Positions 23,870 through 33,204 of a stretch of 64,000 nt of DNA are shown in pieces; position 1 is the first letter of the stretch, and the number at the start of each line of letters is the position of its first letter. A program made the position numbers and the translations under genes. The notes under the pieces are model-generated. The model was not told the DNA's origin. It searched no databases and saw only the letters and a list, made by a program, of their open reading frames with translations. The stretch spans positions 287,985,065-288,049,064 of the forward strand of contig OX336395.1 in NCBI GenBank assembly GCA_946902985.2, written 5' to 3'. The stretch is from Meconema thalassinum (taxonomy: Eukaryota; Arthropoda; Insecta; Orthoptera; Tettigoniidae).

Positions 23870-24325
23870 CTAGTCCTTTTCGATCCACTTGCATATCAAG
23901 GGCAGATGACCTTGTAGTTCAGCCCCTTCAAACAACAACAACACTACTTCTTGCATAGTCTGTGATGTTGATGACTCTTGAGGCGTGGAAGATGGATACA
24001 ACATAACTTTTACAACAGGGGTTAAACGTTGCTCAACAAACAATGCACTATTTTGAGTAGCAACATCTTTCTCTTGTACTAACTTTTTAGCATTCTGATG
24101 ATTTTTTGTCAACACCATTAGTGTTTTGTCTGGAGCACTACATTGATGATCACTCACACTTAAAACCATACCATTTCTACTTTTCATATTGCCTCGACAT
24201 CTTGTTGACTTTTGTTTTGAGCATTGCCAGAATATTATTCCTTTTACATTTTGTCGTCTATAGTTATAAGAGTAGCCTTTATAGAGTACACGTTGTTTAC
24301 CTCGGTTAGTTGTAGTAAGTTCCAA
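23870..24325 (-). CDS. FLYWCH zinc-finger exon, copy 1, left arm
   Basis: The predicted 151-residue peptide starts at a non-ATG codon. The frame opens just downstream of a splice-acceptor-like ...ctaacag, so this is better read as an internal exon. It holds one FLYWCH-type domain at about 7-62: L14-Y15, Y18-x-Y20, W33-x-C35, C43 and H60-x-C62. FLYWCH domains bind DNA and occur in chromatin insulator proteins and MULE-type transposases. The tail (about 75-130) is paralogous to copy 2. The frame then shifts relative to copy 2 near residue 135: the alternative frame restores a KGLDS match to copy 2, which suggests a late frameshift. The mirror copy, differing at two or more residues, is 28181-28636 on the plus strand. 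Confidence 0.5.
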   Translation of the reverse strand: MELTTTNRGKQRVLYKGYSYNYRRQNVKGIIFWQCSKQKSTRCRGNMKSRNGMVLSVSDHQCSAPDKTLMVLTKNHQNAKKLVQEKDVATQNSALFVEQRLTPVVKVMLYPSSTPQESSTSQTMQEVVLLLFEGAELQGHLPLICKWIEKD

Positions 24326-24429
24326 AGTAGTAACTAACCTGTTAGTATGATTTGCACACTACAAAGGTTATTTCTGTTCTGGTAATAGAATTATTTAGCG
24401 TTGGCTTTTATATTTAATATGTACAGTTT

Positions 24430-24765
24430 AAAGTGATAGAAAAGTGGTAGAAACGTGGTAGCAAAGTGGTAGACAATTGGTAACATAGTGGTAGAAAAGT
24501 GGTAGAAAAGTGGCAGAAAAGTAGTAGAAAAGTGGTAGCAAAGTGGTAAAAAAGTGATAGCAAACTAGAAAAGTGGTAGCAAAGTGGTAGAAAAGTGGTA
24601 GAAAAGTGGCAGAAAAGTAGTAGAAAAGTGGTAGCAAAGTGGTAGAAAAGTGGTAGCAAACTACAAAAGTGGTAGAAAAGTGACAGAAATGTAGTAGAAA
24701 TGTGGTAGCAAAGTGGTTGAAAAGTAGTAGCAAACTAGAAAAGTGGTAGCAAAGTGGTAGAAAAT
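24430..24765. repeat. 11-bp minisatellite, left arm
   Basis: About 30 imperfect copies of an 11-bp unit (aaaagtggtag / caaagtggtag) lie between the two FLYWCH exon copies. Leucine/phenylalanine/threonine-rich open frames on the opposite reading are produced by this repeat. A shorter, more degenerate version lies beside copy 2 (about 25560-25635). Each FLYWCH exon is thus preceded, in its own reading direction, by the same minisatellite. Confidence 0.9.
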
Positions 24766-24811
24766 GTTACATGTATTGTTAAGAAATAGTTTAAGCGGTT
24801 ACATGGATTCA

Positions 24812-25487
24812 TTACACTATAATTTTAGCATCACGAAGCTCATTTTCTATATCCAAAAGTTCTTCCTCATATTTAGTATGACCAGGCTGTTTACAGGTAT
24901 GCAAGTACTGAAGCCGCTGGATTAGCTTACTGGGATTGTTCCAGTAAACAAATTTAACAAATGATTTTTTTGGGTGTAAACCATTATCATCATCATCATC
25001 ATTATCATCATCATCATCATCAATATAATTATCATCAATATAATCATCATCACTATTACTATCTAATCCTTTTTGTTCATCTTGCAATGCAACAACCTTT
25101 GGCATAGTTTGTGTTGTCTTTGATAGTGTTAGAGGTTTCTTAGACGTTAACGACTGTCCTAACATGTCTTTTTTAGGAGATAATAAATGCTCTTTAACAA
25201 ACAAAGCACTATCTTGAGCCACACTATTTTTTTCTTGGTCTTGCTTTTTTTACCTTGGTTAGAGTATTTTGTCCATTTAAATGAGTATTATTTTGAGATT
25301 TACAATGATGATCGATTGAAATAAGTATGTTGGAGCCTTTTGTCTTAATCATTCCTCGACACTTTTTAGATCGTTGTTTCGAACAGCACTAAATAACAGT
25401 TCCATTTTTATTAGTTCTTTTTACAATATATGCATATCCTTTATAGTTAGCACATGGCTTACCATAGCTAGTCGTTGATACTTCCAT
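24812..25487 (-). pseudogene. FLYWCH zinc-finger exon, copy 2, left arm (broken)
   Basis: The frame opens with ATG at 25487 after a taacag acceptor-like site. A FLYWCH domain follows, but the codon aligned with its tryptophan is TAG (25389-25391). The left arm also has one extra A in a run near 25245-25255 (seven versus six in the right arm), which shifts the frame. Downstream the peptide contains QDSALFV (paralogous to copy 1), a GAT-repeat-encoded acidic run (about 24980-25060) and a C-terminal stretch with FVYWNNPSKLIQRLQYL and ENELRDAKIIV. The latter resembles, from memory, a widespread C-terminal domain of uncharacterised mobile-element-associated proteins. The mirror copy is 27020-27694. 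Confidence 0.6.
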
Positions 25488-26241
25488 GTCAACTGTTAAG
25501 CATAAACTAATCTCTAGTAAAGTTAACTCGATAATAAAAATGATTGTTTGTAGTATGTGCAGTTTAAAGTAAGAGCAAAAGTGAGAGTCAAATGGTATAA
25601 AAGTGTTAGCAAAGTGGTGGAAGAGTGGTAGCAGTTTATAGTAATCATGATCTTTTTTACTAGAATGTGATTTGAGTAAATGTAATTTCTAATCCTTAGC
25701 AGTGAGTAGTCAGTTAGTCTTGGTTCAGACAAGCGTAAACAGTTCTCCAATAAATCAGAGATCAAGATTTTCATTATGAAACAGTTGTGTAACCAATTAG
25801 GTATCGGTACTTGATAGCTTCACACATGAACAAAAATTCCAACATATCTGACTTGAATTACATGATTTGAAAGTTGACAAAGAATATCCAATCAACCATT
25901 GTAGTTACAATGTCAAACACACAAAGACAAAATCAGCATGAACTTTTAAGTTACAGGAAAATTCTATGAAATAGACTATGCAGGAAATTTGGAAATAGAT
26001 ATCAGAAGTTTGCAACACCATCCTTCTAGCCTATATAAATTATCGACATGGAAAGTGTGCACTGCCCCTAACATTAAACCAATTTATCAATAACACAAGT
26101 CAACAATCAAAACATTTTGTGTTGAGTCTATCATTTAATTTAAAACTACACATAAGAGAGGGAATATTTTAAGACTTAACCTCAGCTCACCTAACATAAC
26201 CTAAATTTACCTAACCTAACCTTGTCATAATTGGATAATTG

Positions 26242-26264
26242 GATAACCTATGGACTGGCCCATG
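26242..26264. other. 23-bp spacer at the centre of the palindrome
   Basis: The sequence gataacctatggactggcccatg lies between ...ttggataattg (left arm end) and caattatccaa... (right arm start). Both arms approach the centre with cctaacctaac/gttaggttagg blocks. Such a short loop would allow each single strand to fold into a nearly 7-kb hairpin. Confidence 0.85.
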
Positions 26265-27019
26265 CAATTATCCAAATTATGACAAGGTTAGGTTAGGTAA
26301 ATTTAGGTTATGTTAGGTGAGCTGAGGTTAAGTCTTAAAATATTCCCTCTCTTATGTGTAGTTTTAAATTAAATGATAGACTTAACACAAAATGTTTTGA
26401 TTGTTGACTTGTGTTATTGATAAATTGGTTTAATGTTAGGGGCAGTGCACACTTTCCATGTCGATAATTTATATAGGCTAGAAGGATGGTGTTGCAAACT
26501 TCTGATGTCTATTTCCAAATTTCCTGCATAGTCTATTTCATAGAATTTTCCTGTAACTTAAAAGTTCATGCTGATTTTGTCTTTGTGTGTTTGACATTGT
26601 AACTACAATGGTTGATTGGATATTCTTTGTCAACTTTCAAATCATGTAATTCAAGTCAGATATGTTGGAATTTTTGTTCATGTGTGAAGCTATCAATTAC
26701 CGATACCTAATTGGTTACACAACTGTTTCATAATGAAAATCTTGATCTCTGATTTATTGGAGAACTGTTTACGCTTGTCTGAACCAAGACTAACTGACTA
26801 CTCACTGCTAAGGATTAGAAATTACATTTACTCAAATCACATTCTAGTAAAAAAGATCATGATTACTATAAACTGCTACCACTCTTCCACCACTTTGCTA
26901 ACACTTTTATACCATTTGACTCTCACTTTTGCTCTTACTTTAAACTGCACATACTACAAACAATCATTTTTATTATAGAGTTAACTTTACTAGAGATTAG
27001 TTTATGCTTAACAGTTGAC

Positions 27020-27694
27020 ATGGAAGTATCAACGACTAGCTATGGTAAGCCATGTGCTTACTATAAAGGATATGCATATATTGTAAAAAGAACTAATAAA
27101 AATGGAACTGTTATTTAGTGCTGTTCGAAACAACGATCTAAAAAGTGTCGAGGAATGATTAAGACAAAAGGCTCCAACATACTTATTTCAATCGCTCATC
27201 ATTGTAAATCTCAAAATAATACTCATTTAAATGGACAAAATACTCTAACCAAGGTAAAAAAGCAAGACCAAGAAAAAAATAGTGTGGCTCAAGATAGTGC
27301 TTTGTTTGTTAAAGAGCATTTATTATCTCCTAAAAAAGACATGTTAGGACAGTCGTTAACGTCTAAGAAACCTCTAACACTATCAAAGACAACACAAACT
27401 ATGCCAAAGGTTGTTGCATTGCAAGATGAACAAAAAGGATTAGATAGTAATAGTGATGATGATTATATTGATGATAATTATATTGATGATGATGATGATG
27501 ATGATAATGATGATGATGATAATGGTTTACACCCAAAAAAATCATTTGTTAAATTTGTTTACTGGAACAATCCCAGTAAGCTAATCCAGCGGCTTCAGTA
27601 CTTGCATACCTGTAAACAGCCTGGTCATACTAAATATGAGGAAGAACTTTTGGATATAGAAAATGAGCTTCGTGATGCTAAAATTATAGTGTAA
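27020..27694 (+). pseudogene. FLYWCH zinc-finger exon, copy 2, right arm (one stop)
   Basis: This is the mirror of the left-arm copy. The ATG is at 27020 and the in-frame TAG at 27116-27118 sits at the domain tryptophan, but there is no further frame break to the stop after 27694. The stop is shared by both arms, so it either predates palindrome formation or was spread by gene conversion. The open 179-codon part after it (27155-27694) keeps the C-terminal half of the zinc finger (KKCRG...HHC), the SALFV stretch, the acidic GAT-encoded run and the YWNNPSKL...ELRDAKII ending. Upstream lies a short degenerate stretch of the 11-bp minisatellite (26870-26945), as in copy 1. Confidence 0.6.
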
Positions 27695-27739
27695 TGAATC
27701 CATGTAACCGCTTAAACTATTTCTTAACAATACATGTAA

Positions 27740-28077
27740 TATTTTCTACCACTTTGCTACCACTTTTCTAGTTTGCTACTACTTTTCTACCACTTTGCTA
27801 CCACTTTTCTACTACATTTCTGTCACTTTTCTACCACTTTTGTAGTTTGCTACCACTTTTCTACCACTTTGCTACCACTTTTCTACTACTTTTCTGCCAC
27901 TTTTCTACCACTTTTCTACCACTTTGCTACCACTTTTCTAGTTTGCTATCACTTTTCTACCACTTTGCTACCACTTTTCTACTACTTTTCTGCCACTTTT
28001 CTACCACTTTTCTACCACTATGTTACCAATTGTCTACCACTTTGCTACCACGTTTCTACCACTTTTCTATCACTTTA
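27740..28077. repeat. 11-bp minisatellite, right arm
   Basis: Mirror of 24430-24765, read as ctaccactttt/ctaccactttg units interrupted by occasional tagtttg variants. It ends just before 'taaactgtacat', which also follows the short minisatellite near 26940. This shows that minisatellite, linker and FLYWCH exon were duplicated together. Confidence 0.9.
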
Positions 28078-28180
28078 AACTGTACATATTAAATATAAAA
28101 GCCAACGCTAAATAATTCTATTACCAGAACAGAAATAACCTTTGTAGTGTGCAAATCATACTAACAGGTTAGTTACTACT

Positions 28181-28636
28181 TTGGAACTTACTACAACTAA
28201 CCGAGGTAAACAACGTGTACTCTATAAAGGCTACTCTTATAACTATAGACGACAAAATGTAAAAGGAATAATATTCTGGCAATGCTCAAAACAAAAGTCA
28301 ACAAGATGTCGAGGCAATATGAAAAGTAGAAATGGTGTGGTTTTAAGTGTGAGTGATCATCAATGTAGTGCTACAGACAAAACACTAATGGTGTTGACAA
28401 AAAATCATCAGAATGCTAAAAAGTTAGTACAAGAGAAAGATGTTGCTACTCAAAATAGTGCATTGTTTGTTGAGCAACGTTTAACCCCTGTTGTAAAAGT
28501 TATGTTGTATCCATCTTCCACGCCTCAAGAGTCATCAACATCACAGACTATGCAAGAAGTAGTGTTGTTGTTGTTTGAAGGGGCTGAACTACAAGGTCAT
28601 CTGCCCTTGATATGCAAGTGGATCGAAAAGGACTAG
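28181..28636 (+). CDS. FLYWCH zinc-finger exon, copy 1, right arm
   Basis: Mirror of 23870-24325 with the same W-x-C, C and H-x-C pattern and a complete domain. Preceding DNA reads catactaacag/gttag, a plausible splice acceptor, with an in-frame stop at 28145-28147 and no ATG. The first residues therefore come from an upstream exon or the gene is dead. Substitutions between arms include Met to Val at residue 53 and Pro to Thr after the domain. No complete transposase or partner gene lies beside it. Confidence 0.5.
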   Translation: MELTTTNRGKQRVLYKGYSYNYRRQNVKGIIFWQCSKQKSTRCRGNMKSRNGVVLSVSDHQCSATDKTLMVLTKNHQNAKKLVQEKDVATQNSALFVEQRLTPVVKVMLYPSSTPQESSTSQTMQEVVLLLFEGAELQGHLPLICKWIEKD

Positions 28637-28883
28637 ATAGTTATAGACAAAAGAGAGTTGTAGTTTGTATATAACTATTGTACAAGTACTTACATTAAAT
28701 AAATAAAAATAGTGTATGGGTATGTCTGTTTTTCTTAATTGCTATCCCTATGTCCCACTATTAATGCAATTGTTAACCATCAACAATCTCTGACTATGTT
28801 CGCAAACATACACTCTATTTATGGTTTGTGTACCGAGTACACAATAATACAGTGTGGTCAAGCCATGTTGAGGCAATAGTTAT

Positions 28884-28968
28884 ATCAGGTAAGGGATTCG
28901 AAACCTTGCTTTCTTGTACAGAAAATTTGAACTTAAGTCAAACACCATAACCACTCGGTCAACCTGAC
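28884..28968 (-). tRNA. tRNA-Leu(UAA)-like sequence, right arm
   Basis: Mirror copy of 23522-23606 with the same acceptor and anticodon stems and the same imperfect T-arm. Both arms retain it at equal length. Confidence 0.45.
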
Positions 28969-29269
28969 TGTTACTAATTTAATTATTTTTGTGGACTTGA
29001 GTGTTTATAAAACTTTTTCCAGTATACATTGACTAAACCACTTGTTTGTTTTGAAATATAGATTTTGTTTTGTTTGACCATAACATTGCAGTTGTGAGTC
29101 TTGTGAACTGGGTGTTTAATATAGGGTTAAAGGCATTATAAAATAATTTTAGAAAAGCTCTTAGGTATCGTGTCATGGGTTTTAGTAATGCATTACTGTT
29201 CGTTGACTAACATTTACCGTAACACAACATTATTTTGGTGAGCTCTACATGTTGTTGTTTGAGTCGTCA

Positions 29270-29440
29270 GTCTTTTGACTGGTTTGATGCAGATCTCCAT
29301 GCCTCCCTCCCCCGAGCGAAACGTCTCATCTCTATATAGCTACCACACCCTACATGCAAGGCTATCTGTTTAACATATTATAACCTTGGATCTCCCCTAC
29401 AAGCTCTTGGGTTCAATTCCTAGATTTAACACAAACTTTT
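29270..29440 (+). repeat. LINE-related fragment with B-box-like end, right arm
   Basis: Mirror of 23050-23225. 'actggtttgatgcagatctc' (29279) and 'catctctatatagctac' (29327) match 44070-44180. GGGTTCAATTCC at 29409 resembles a polymerase III B box. Confidence 0.45.
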
Positions 29441-29889
29441 AAAAGCGGTATGACAACTAAAACTAGTCTACTCAGCCTCGGGTGGTCCAAATAAGTAGAG
29501 AGGGTTTGTTTCACACCTCAACCATAGAGCACCATGTTCTTTTTTTTTAAATAATGATAGCCATTTGTTCAATTTCACATTTCACACATTGCAATTTGTC
29601 AATTTTCCATTTGCATTTTTTTTATGACAGTTTGATGTTTTTCAATTTCATGATATGGAAACATGGATTTTTCCATTTTCATATTTACACATTTGTCAAT
29701 TTCCCATTTGCATATATTTTCTTAAATGTCCGTTTAAGGTTTTTAAATTTTGTCTATATGGAAACATTGATTTTCCATTTTGCTGTTTACAAATTTTTGA
29801 TATATTTATTTTGTGTATGTTGAAAAAAAATCGATATTTCCAAAACAAGATTTTTTATTTTTCATTTTATGGTTTTGTAAATGATCTTA

Positions 29890-30040
29890 ATGTGAGTGTT
29901 TGACCATGGATTTTCCATTTTGCTGTTTACACATTTTTATTTATTTTGTGTCTGTTGAAAAACGATATTTCCAAAACAAGATTTTTTATTTTTCATTTTA
30001 TGATTTTGTAAATGATCTTAATGTGAGTGCTTGACCATGG
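29890..30040. repeat. 131-bp tandem duplication, right arm
   Basis: Mirror of 22451-22714; the GTTTGACCATGG and GCTTGACCATGG junctions lie at about 29899 and 30030. Confidence 0.7.
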
Positions 30041-30569
30041 CAATAATTCAGTCTATCTATGCGTTAGCGAAACCATAGAGTCTTATTACTACTGCAAGTA
30101 AGAATGTTTTACAAAATAACGGCTATCTACCACTGCATTTGAAAAACAAAACTATTGAAAAAAACAAAAATACTATTTACCATTCATATATACGTGTTAA
30201 TTCTCCCTCTCCCCATCCTACCTCATCGTATTTTCTCTGGTCAAACAATCAATGCTACCCATACATACACAAGCTTTCTATATCTCTCTCTCTATATATG
30301 TTTTCTCTGTTCCACAAGATAAAAATTATGGTTGCTGGATTGTATACTGCACTGTTTATGCGACATACCATTGCCAGTTCATAAAACCGTTAGGTAGTTC
30401 TCTACACATAGCGATTTTACCACTGCTCTACCTACGCCTTTTGCTTGTTTGGCTTTCTTACAGGCTAGGCAGCATTAACTGTATATCAAACCCAGTCCAC
30501 CTTTGTATTTGCAATCTAAGTAATAATTTGAAAAGAGACAAGTGTAATCAGTTTTAAACATTATCTTTG

Positions 30570-30669
30570 CTTTTTTGTTTGTTTGTTTATGACATGTATA
30601 TTAATCGAAAATCAAACCCTAGTCTACCTTAGTGAAAGGCTAACAGTTTAAACACTGCGTCACCATACC
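30570..30669 (-). repeat. tRNA-derived SINE-like sequence, right arm
   Basis: Mirror of 21821-21920, with the A-rich tail now read as TTTGTTTGTTTG on the plus strand. Confidence 0.45.
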
Positions 30670-31784
30670 CTTCTTTCTTAGTTTGATCCATTCTAGGCCT
30701 TAGAGCTAGAAATCGAGTTACGAACTCCAGTGCAAGAGGCACATGTGCTCACCACTATAGCATGTAATGGTTAGCTGGTAACATTAGAGAAACGAAAATG
30801 ATTGTATTTCTGTTAGCCAAGCATTTCTGTCATTTGCCTACTGTGTGAGCACTGCCAGCAAGACAGTTTAGTTTAGAACAAGCGAGTGTGTGTGTGTGTG
30901 TGTGTAGATTATTACCCTCAAGTATTTAAAGCTTGTTGTGTGTAGCGACCATCTTGCTCAGTAACCACTGAGTAAGTTTTAACCGTTAACTTATAAAAAC
31001 AGCATAGGATAGTTGTGTGTGTGTGGTTCATGTACTTGGGAATATGCATTAGCACCATGCGCTAGCTTTACCTTACCCTCTAGAGGTAGAGCGTTATCCC
31101 TTTCATTGGACATTGCCAATGACTGCATTCCCCCACAAGTTTTACACTTAAGCCCTTGGCTTGTTCATGATTAGGTTTGGTTTGCTTTAGGCTTGGTTTG
31201 GTTCAGTTGGGTTTGATTCGACTTGGTTCAGTTTAGTTTAATGTAGTCACCATTTTTTATATTTTTAGCTACACTCTTTAACCAATTAATTAATGATAGT
31301 CTACTCTTAATTCGATAAATTGAATTTTGTGTACACCGTTTGTCAAGCCATGCCTACAACCTATACTCCCTATGTACTACAGTCAGATCTGGAAACAAGT
31401 TCCAATGGTCAAAGACGTGTCAGTCACCATACATGTAGCCTACAATAATTCTTTCTTTACCTACCTAGGTTTCGTCACTCACAGTAAACATCTTACATTA
31501 TGGGTTTGCAATATATTAAGAAAAGCAAAAGTCCGTGATCGTGTTGTTTTGGGTCTTTTTTGGGGAAATTCATAAGCCATAAAAAGAATGACATCATGTC
31601 AAGTTCTGAGTGGATCTTGTATGTCAAAATCCCATTATCGGTTTATAAAATCTCAAGGCCATGCCCTAGCAGTTTTGGATTATTTCAATCAATAATTCCA
31701 CCATAGGAAACATCGAAAAAATAAATACCCTTAAAACAAGTCGTCCCATGACCCTCTCCGAACAATGCTTCGCAAAATATAAAT

Positions 31785-33204
31785 TCATCCATTGAACATT
31801 GAACATGATCGGCGACATCATCCTAGCTTCCCCCTCCCACCATGGTTGCCATATCGTTTGACCTTCAAGTGTCCTCAGCATCTCTGTGCTTTTTTTCATT
31901 GCCCTGTTGTCAAGTCAAGTCAATGCATTCCAATAAGCTCAAATAACATTCACATCCTGTCAGTGTGCCCCAGCAAGTTTGTTTTCTATACTCACTTCAA
32001 GCAACATATAACCAAGTTCTGTTTGTTCTATCTAAAGCCAACTTCATCGGATCAAGGAATTATCATTTGTCATGTCACTCATAATCGTTTACACGTTAAA
32101 GACCCCCTTAGGAATTCCATCATACGAAAAATCAGAAAACGAACCCTCGACCCGCCGTCCCATCGAAATAGCGAATACTGTATTAGTATATCACCACCGT
32201 GGCCAGTAATAGCTTCGTTGAAACACGTGTCCAGTGGTATCGTCTCTTTCTATCTACAACCACTCGTCATGAACATTTTAGACAGATTTAAGAAAAGGTT
32301 TTAAAAACTGAAATGTTTTCAACATAAGTGTCGTTAGGCCCTTTCGCATTTTTTAAACATAAATACTATATTCGAAAGGGGGGAGTAAAGGGGCGTCACC
32401 CCGAGTCCTACGACCCCTCGTATACGTCTCCGGCATTATTGATTTGCGAAATATAACAGAAAGTCTAAAATCACGGTTTTACAACAAAAAATTCTGTTTC
32501 CCTCATTCTCAAAAACTTTAACCTATTACCAAAATAAAGAGGGTTTCGAGACAAGCCATTTGACACGTCATAGGACCAAATCCGACCATGCATTCGTGAG
32601 ATATCAGAAAAAGTCTAAAATCATAATTTTACCCCCAAAACGCCTGTTTCCCTCATTCTCAAAACTTTAACCTATTAATAACATATATAGGGCTTTGAGA
32701 CAAGCGATTTGACACGTCACACGTCCAAATCCGACCTTGCGTTCGAGAGATATCGGCAAACTTCGTAGGAAAGTAGGCGACTATCTAGTTCTCTCCTCAC
32801 CACCAAAACCCTTCTTATCAATCATTTTTTTTTTCAAAGAGCTCGCCCTCTTACAAAAATCCCAAGTGCGCATGCGTACAAAACAAAAACAAAAATGTTC
32901 ATCCATAGCGGCATATCGTAAAACGCATGCGCGATATGAGCAACCACGTTTAAGTTCATTTTAGCAGCGCACATTATACATGTCGCATTTGAAAAGAGAA
33001 TTCCACTAAAAACATTACAATTTCACCCCCTAGTAGGGGTAGGTTTTATTTAGGGGTATAAATGAGTGGTCCATTGGAAAGAGGGCGTCAGCCCGAGTCC
33101 AACGACACCTCATTTGTCAAAATCGGATCATGCGTTCGAGAGATATTGGCTTGGACTCACGCGGCGGCCATGACACTCGTTGGAACTCCTACTATCCCCC
33201 TACT
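31785..33204. repeat. Right terminal region of palindromic element
   Basis: Collinear with Polinton A 3580-4944 in the same orientation. Matching blocks include the TGTTGTCAAGTCA block, TTTACACGTTAAAG, GTTAGGCCCTTTC, four subterminal modules (about 32390, 32560, 32712 and 33080) and CGCGGCGGCCATG (33160). It terminates at 33204 in CCCCCTACT, followed by the duplicated gtattg. Confidence 0.85.

Larger units (their letters stand above)
19281..33204. mobile_element. 13.9-kb palindromic Polinton-related element
   Basis: The left arm (19281-26241) and right arm (26265-33204) are reverse complements with only scattered substitutions and small indels, separated by a 23-bp spacer. Ends are AGTAGGGGGG...CCCCCTACT, and the flanking hexamer gtattg is duplicated (19275-19280 and 33205-33210). 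The outer ~1.4 kb of each arm matches the terminal region of Polinton A, and the 6-bp duplication is the Polinton value. No polymerase, integrase, ATPase or capsid gene is visible. The interior of each arm carries two FLYWCH-domain exon copies, an 11-bp minisatellite, tRNA-like sequences and microsatellites. Arm differences (a one-base frameshift, different CA and GAT repeat lengths, several single-base changes) and true target duplications argue against a simple read or assembly artefact. I infer a non-autonomous element. Confidence 0.85.

Noticed and set aside
27773..28092. Leu/Phe/Thr-rich open frames of 81-101 codons over the minisatellite
   Set aside because: They are a translation of an 11-bp repeat, which cycles through all frames and gives repeating HFSTTFLPL-like peptides without coding signature.
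31327..31575. 82-codon plus-strand frame in the right arm
   Set aside because: It has no domain or homology that I recognise, and the mirrored frame in the left arm has no support.
19281..33204. Palindrome as an artefact of a hairpin (missing-adapter) long read
   Set aside because: The flanks differ, the target hexamer is duplicated on both sides, and the arms have private substitutions and indels. An artefact would give identical flanks and arms. Read-level proof is still outside what I can see.
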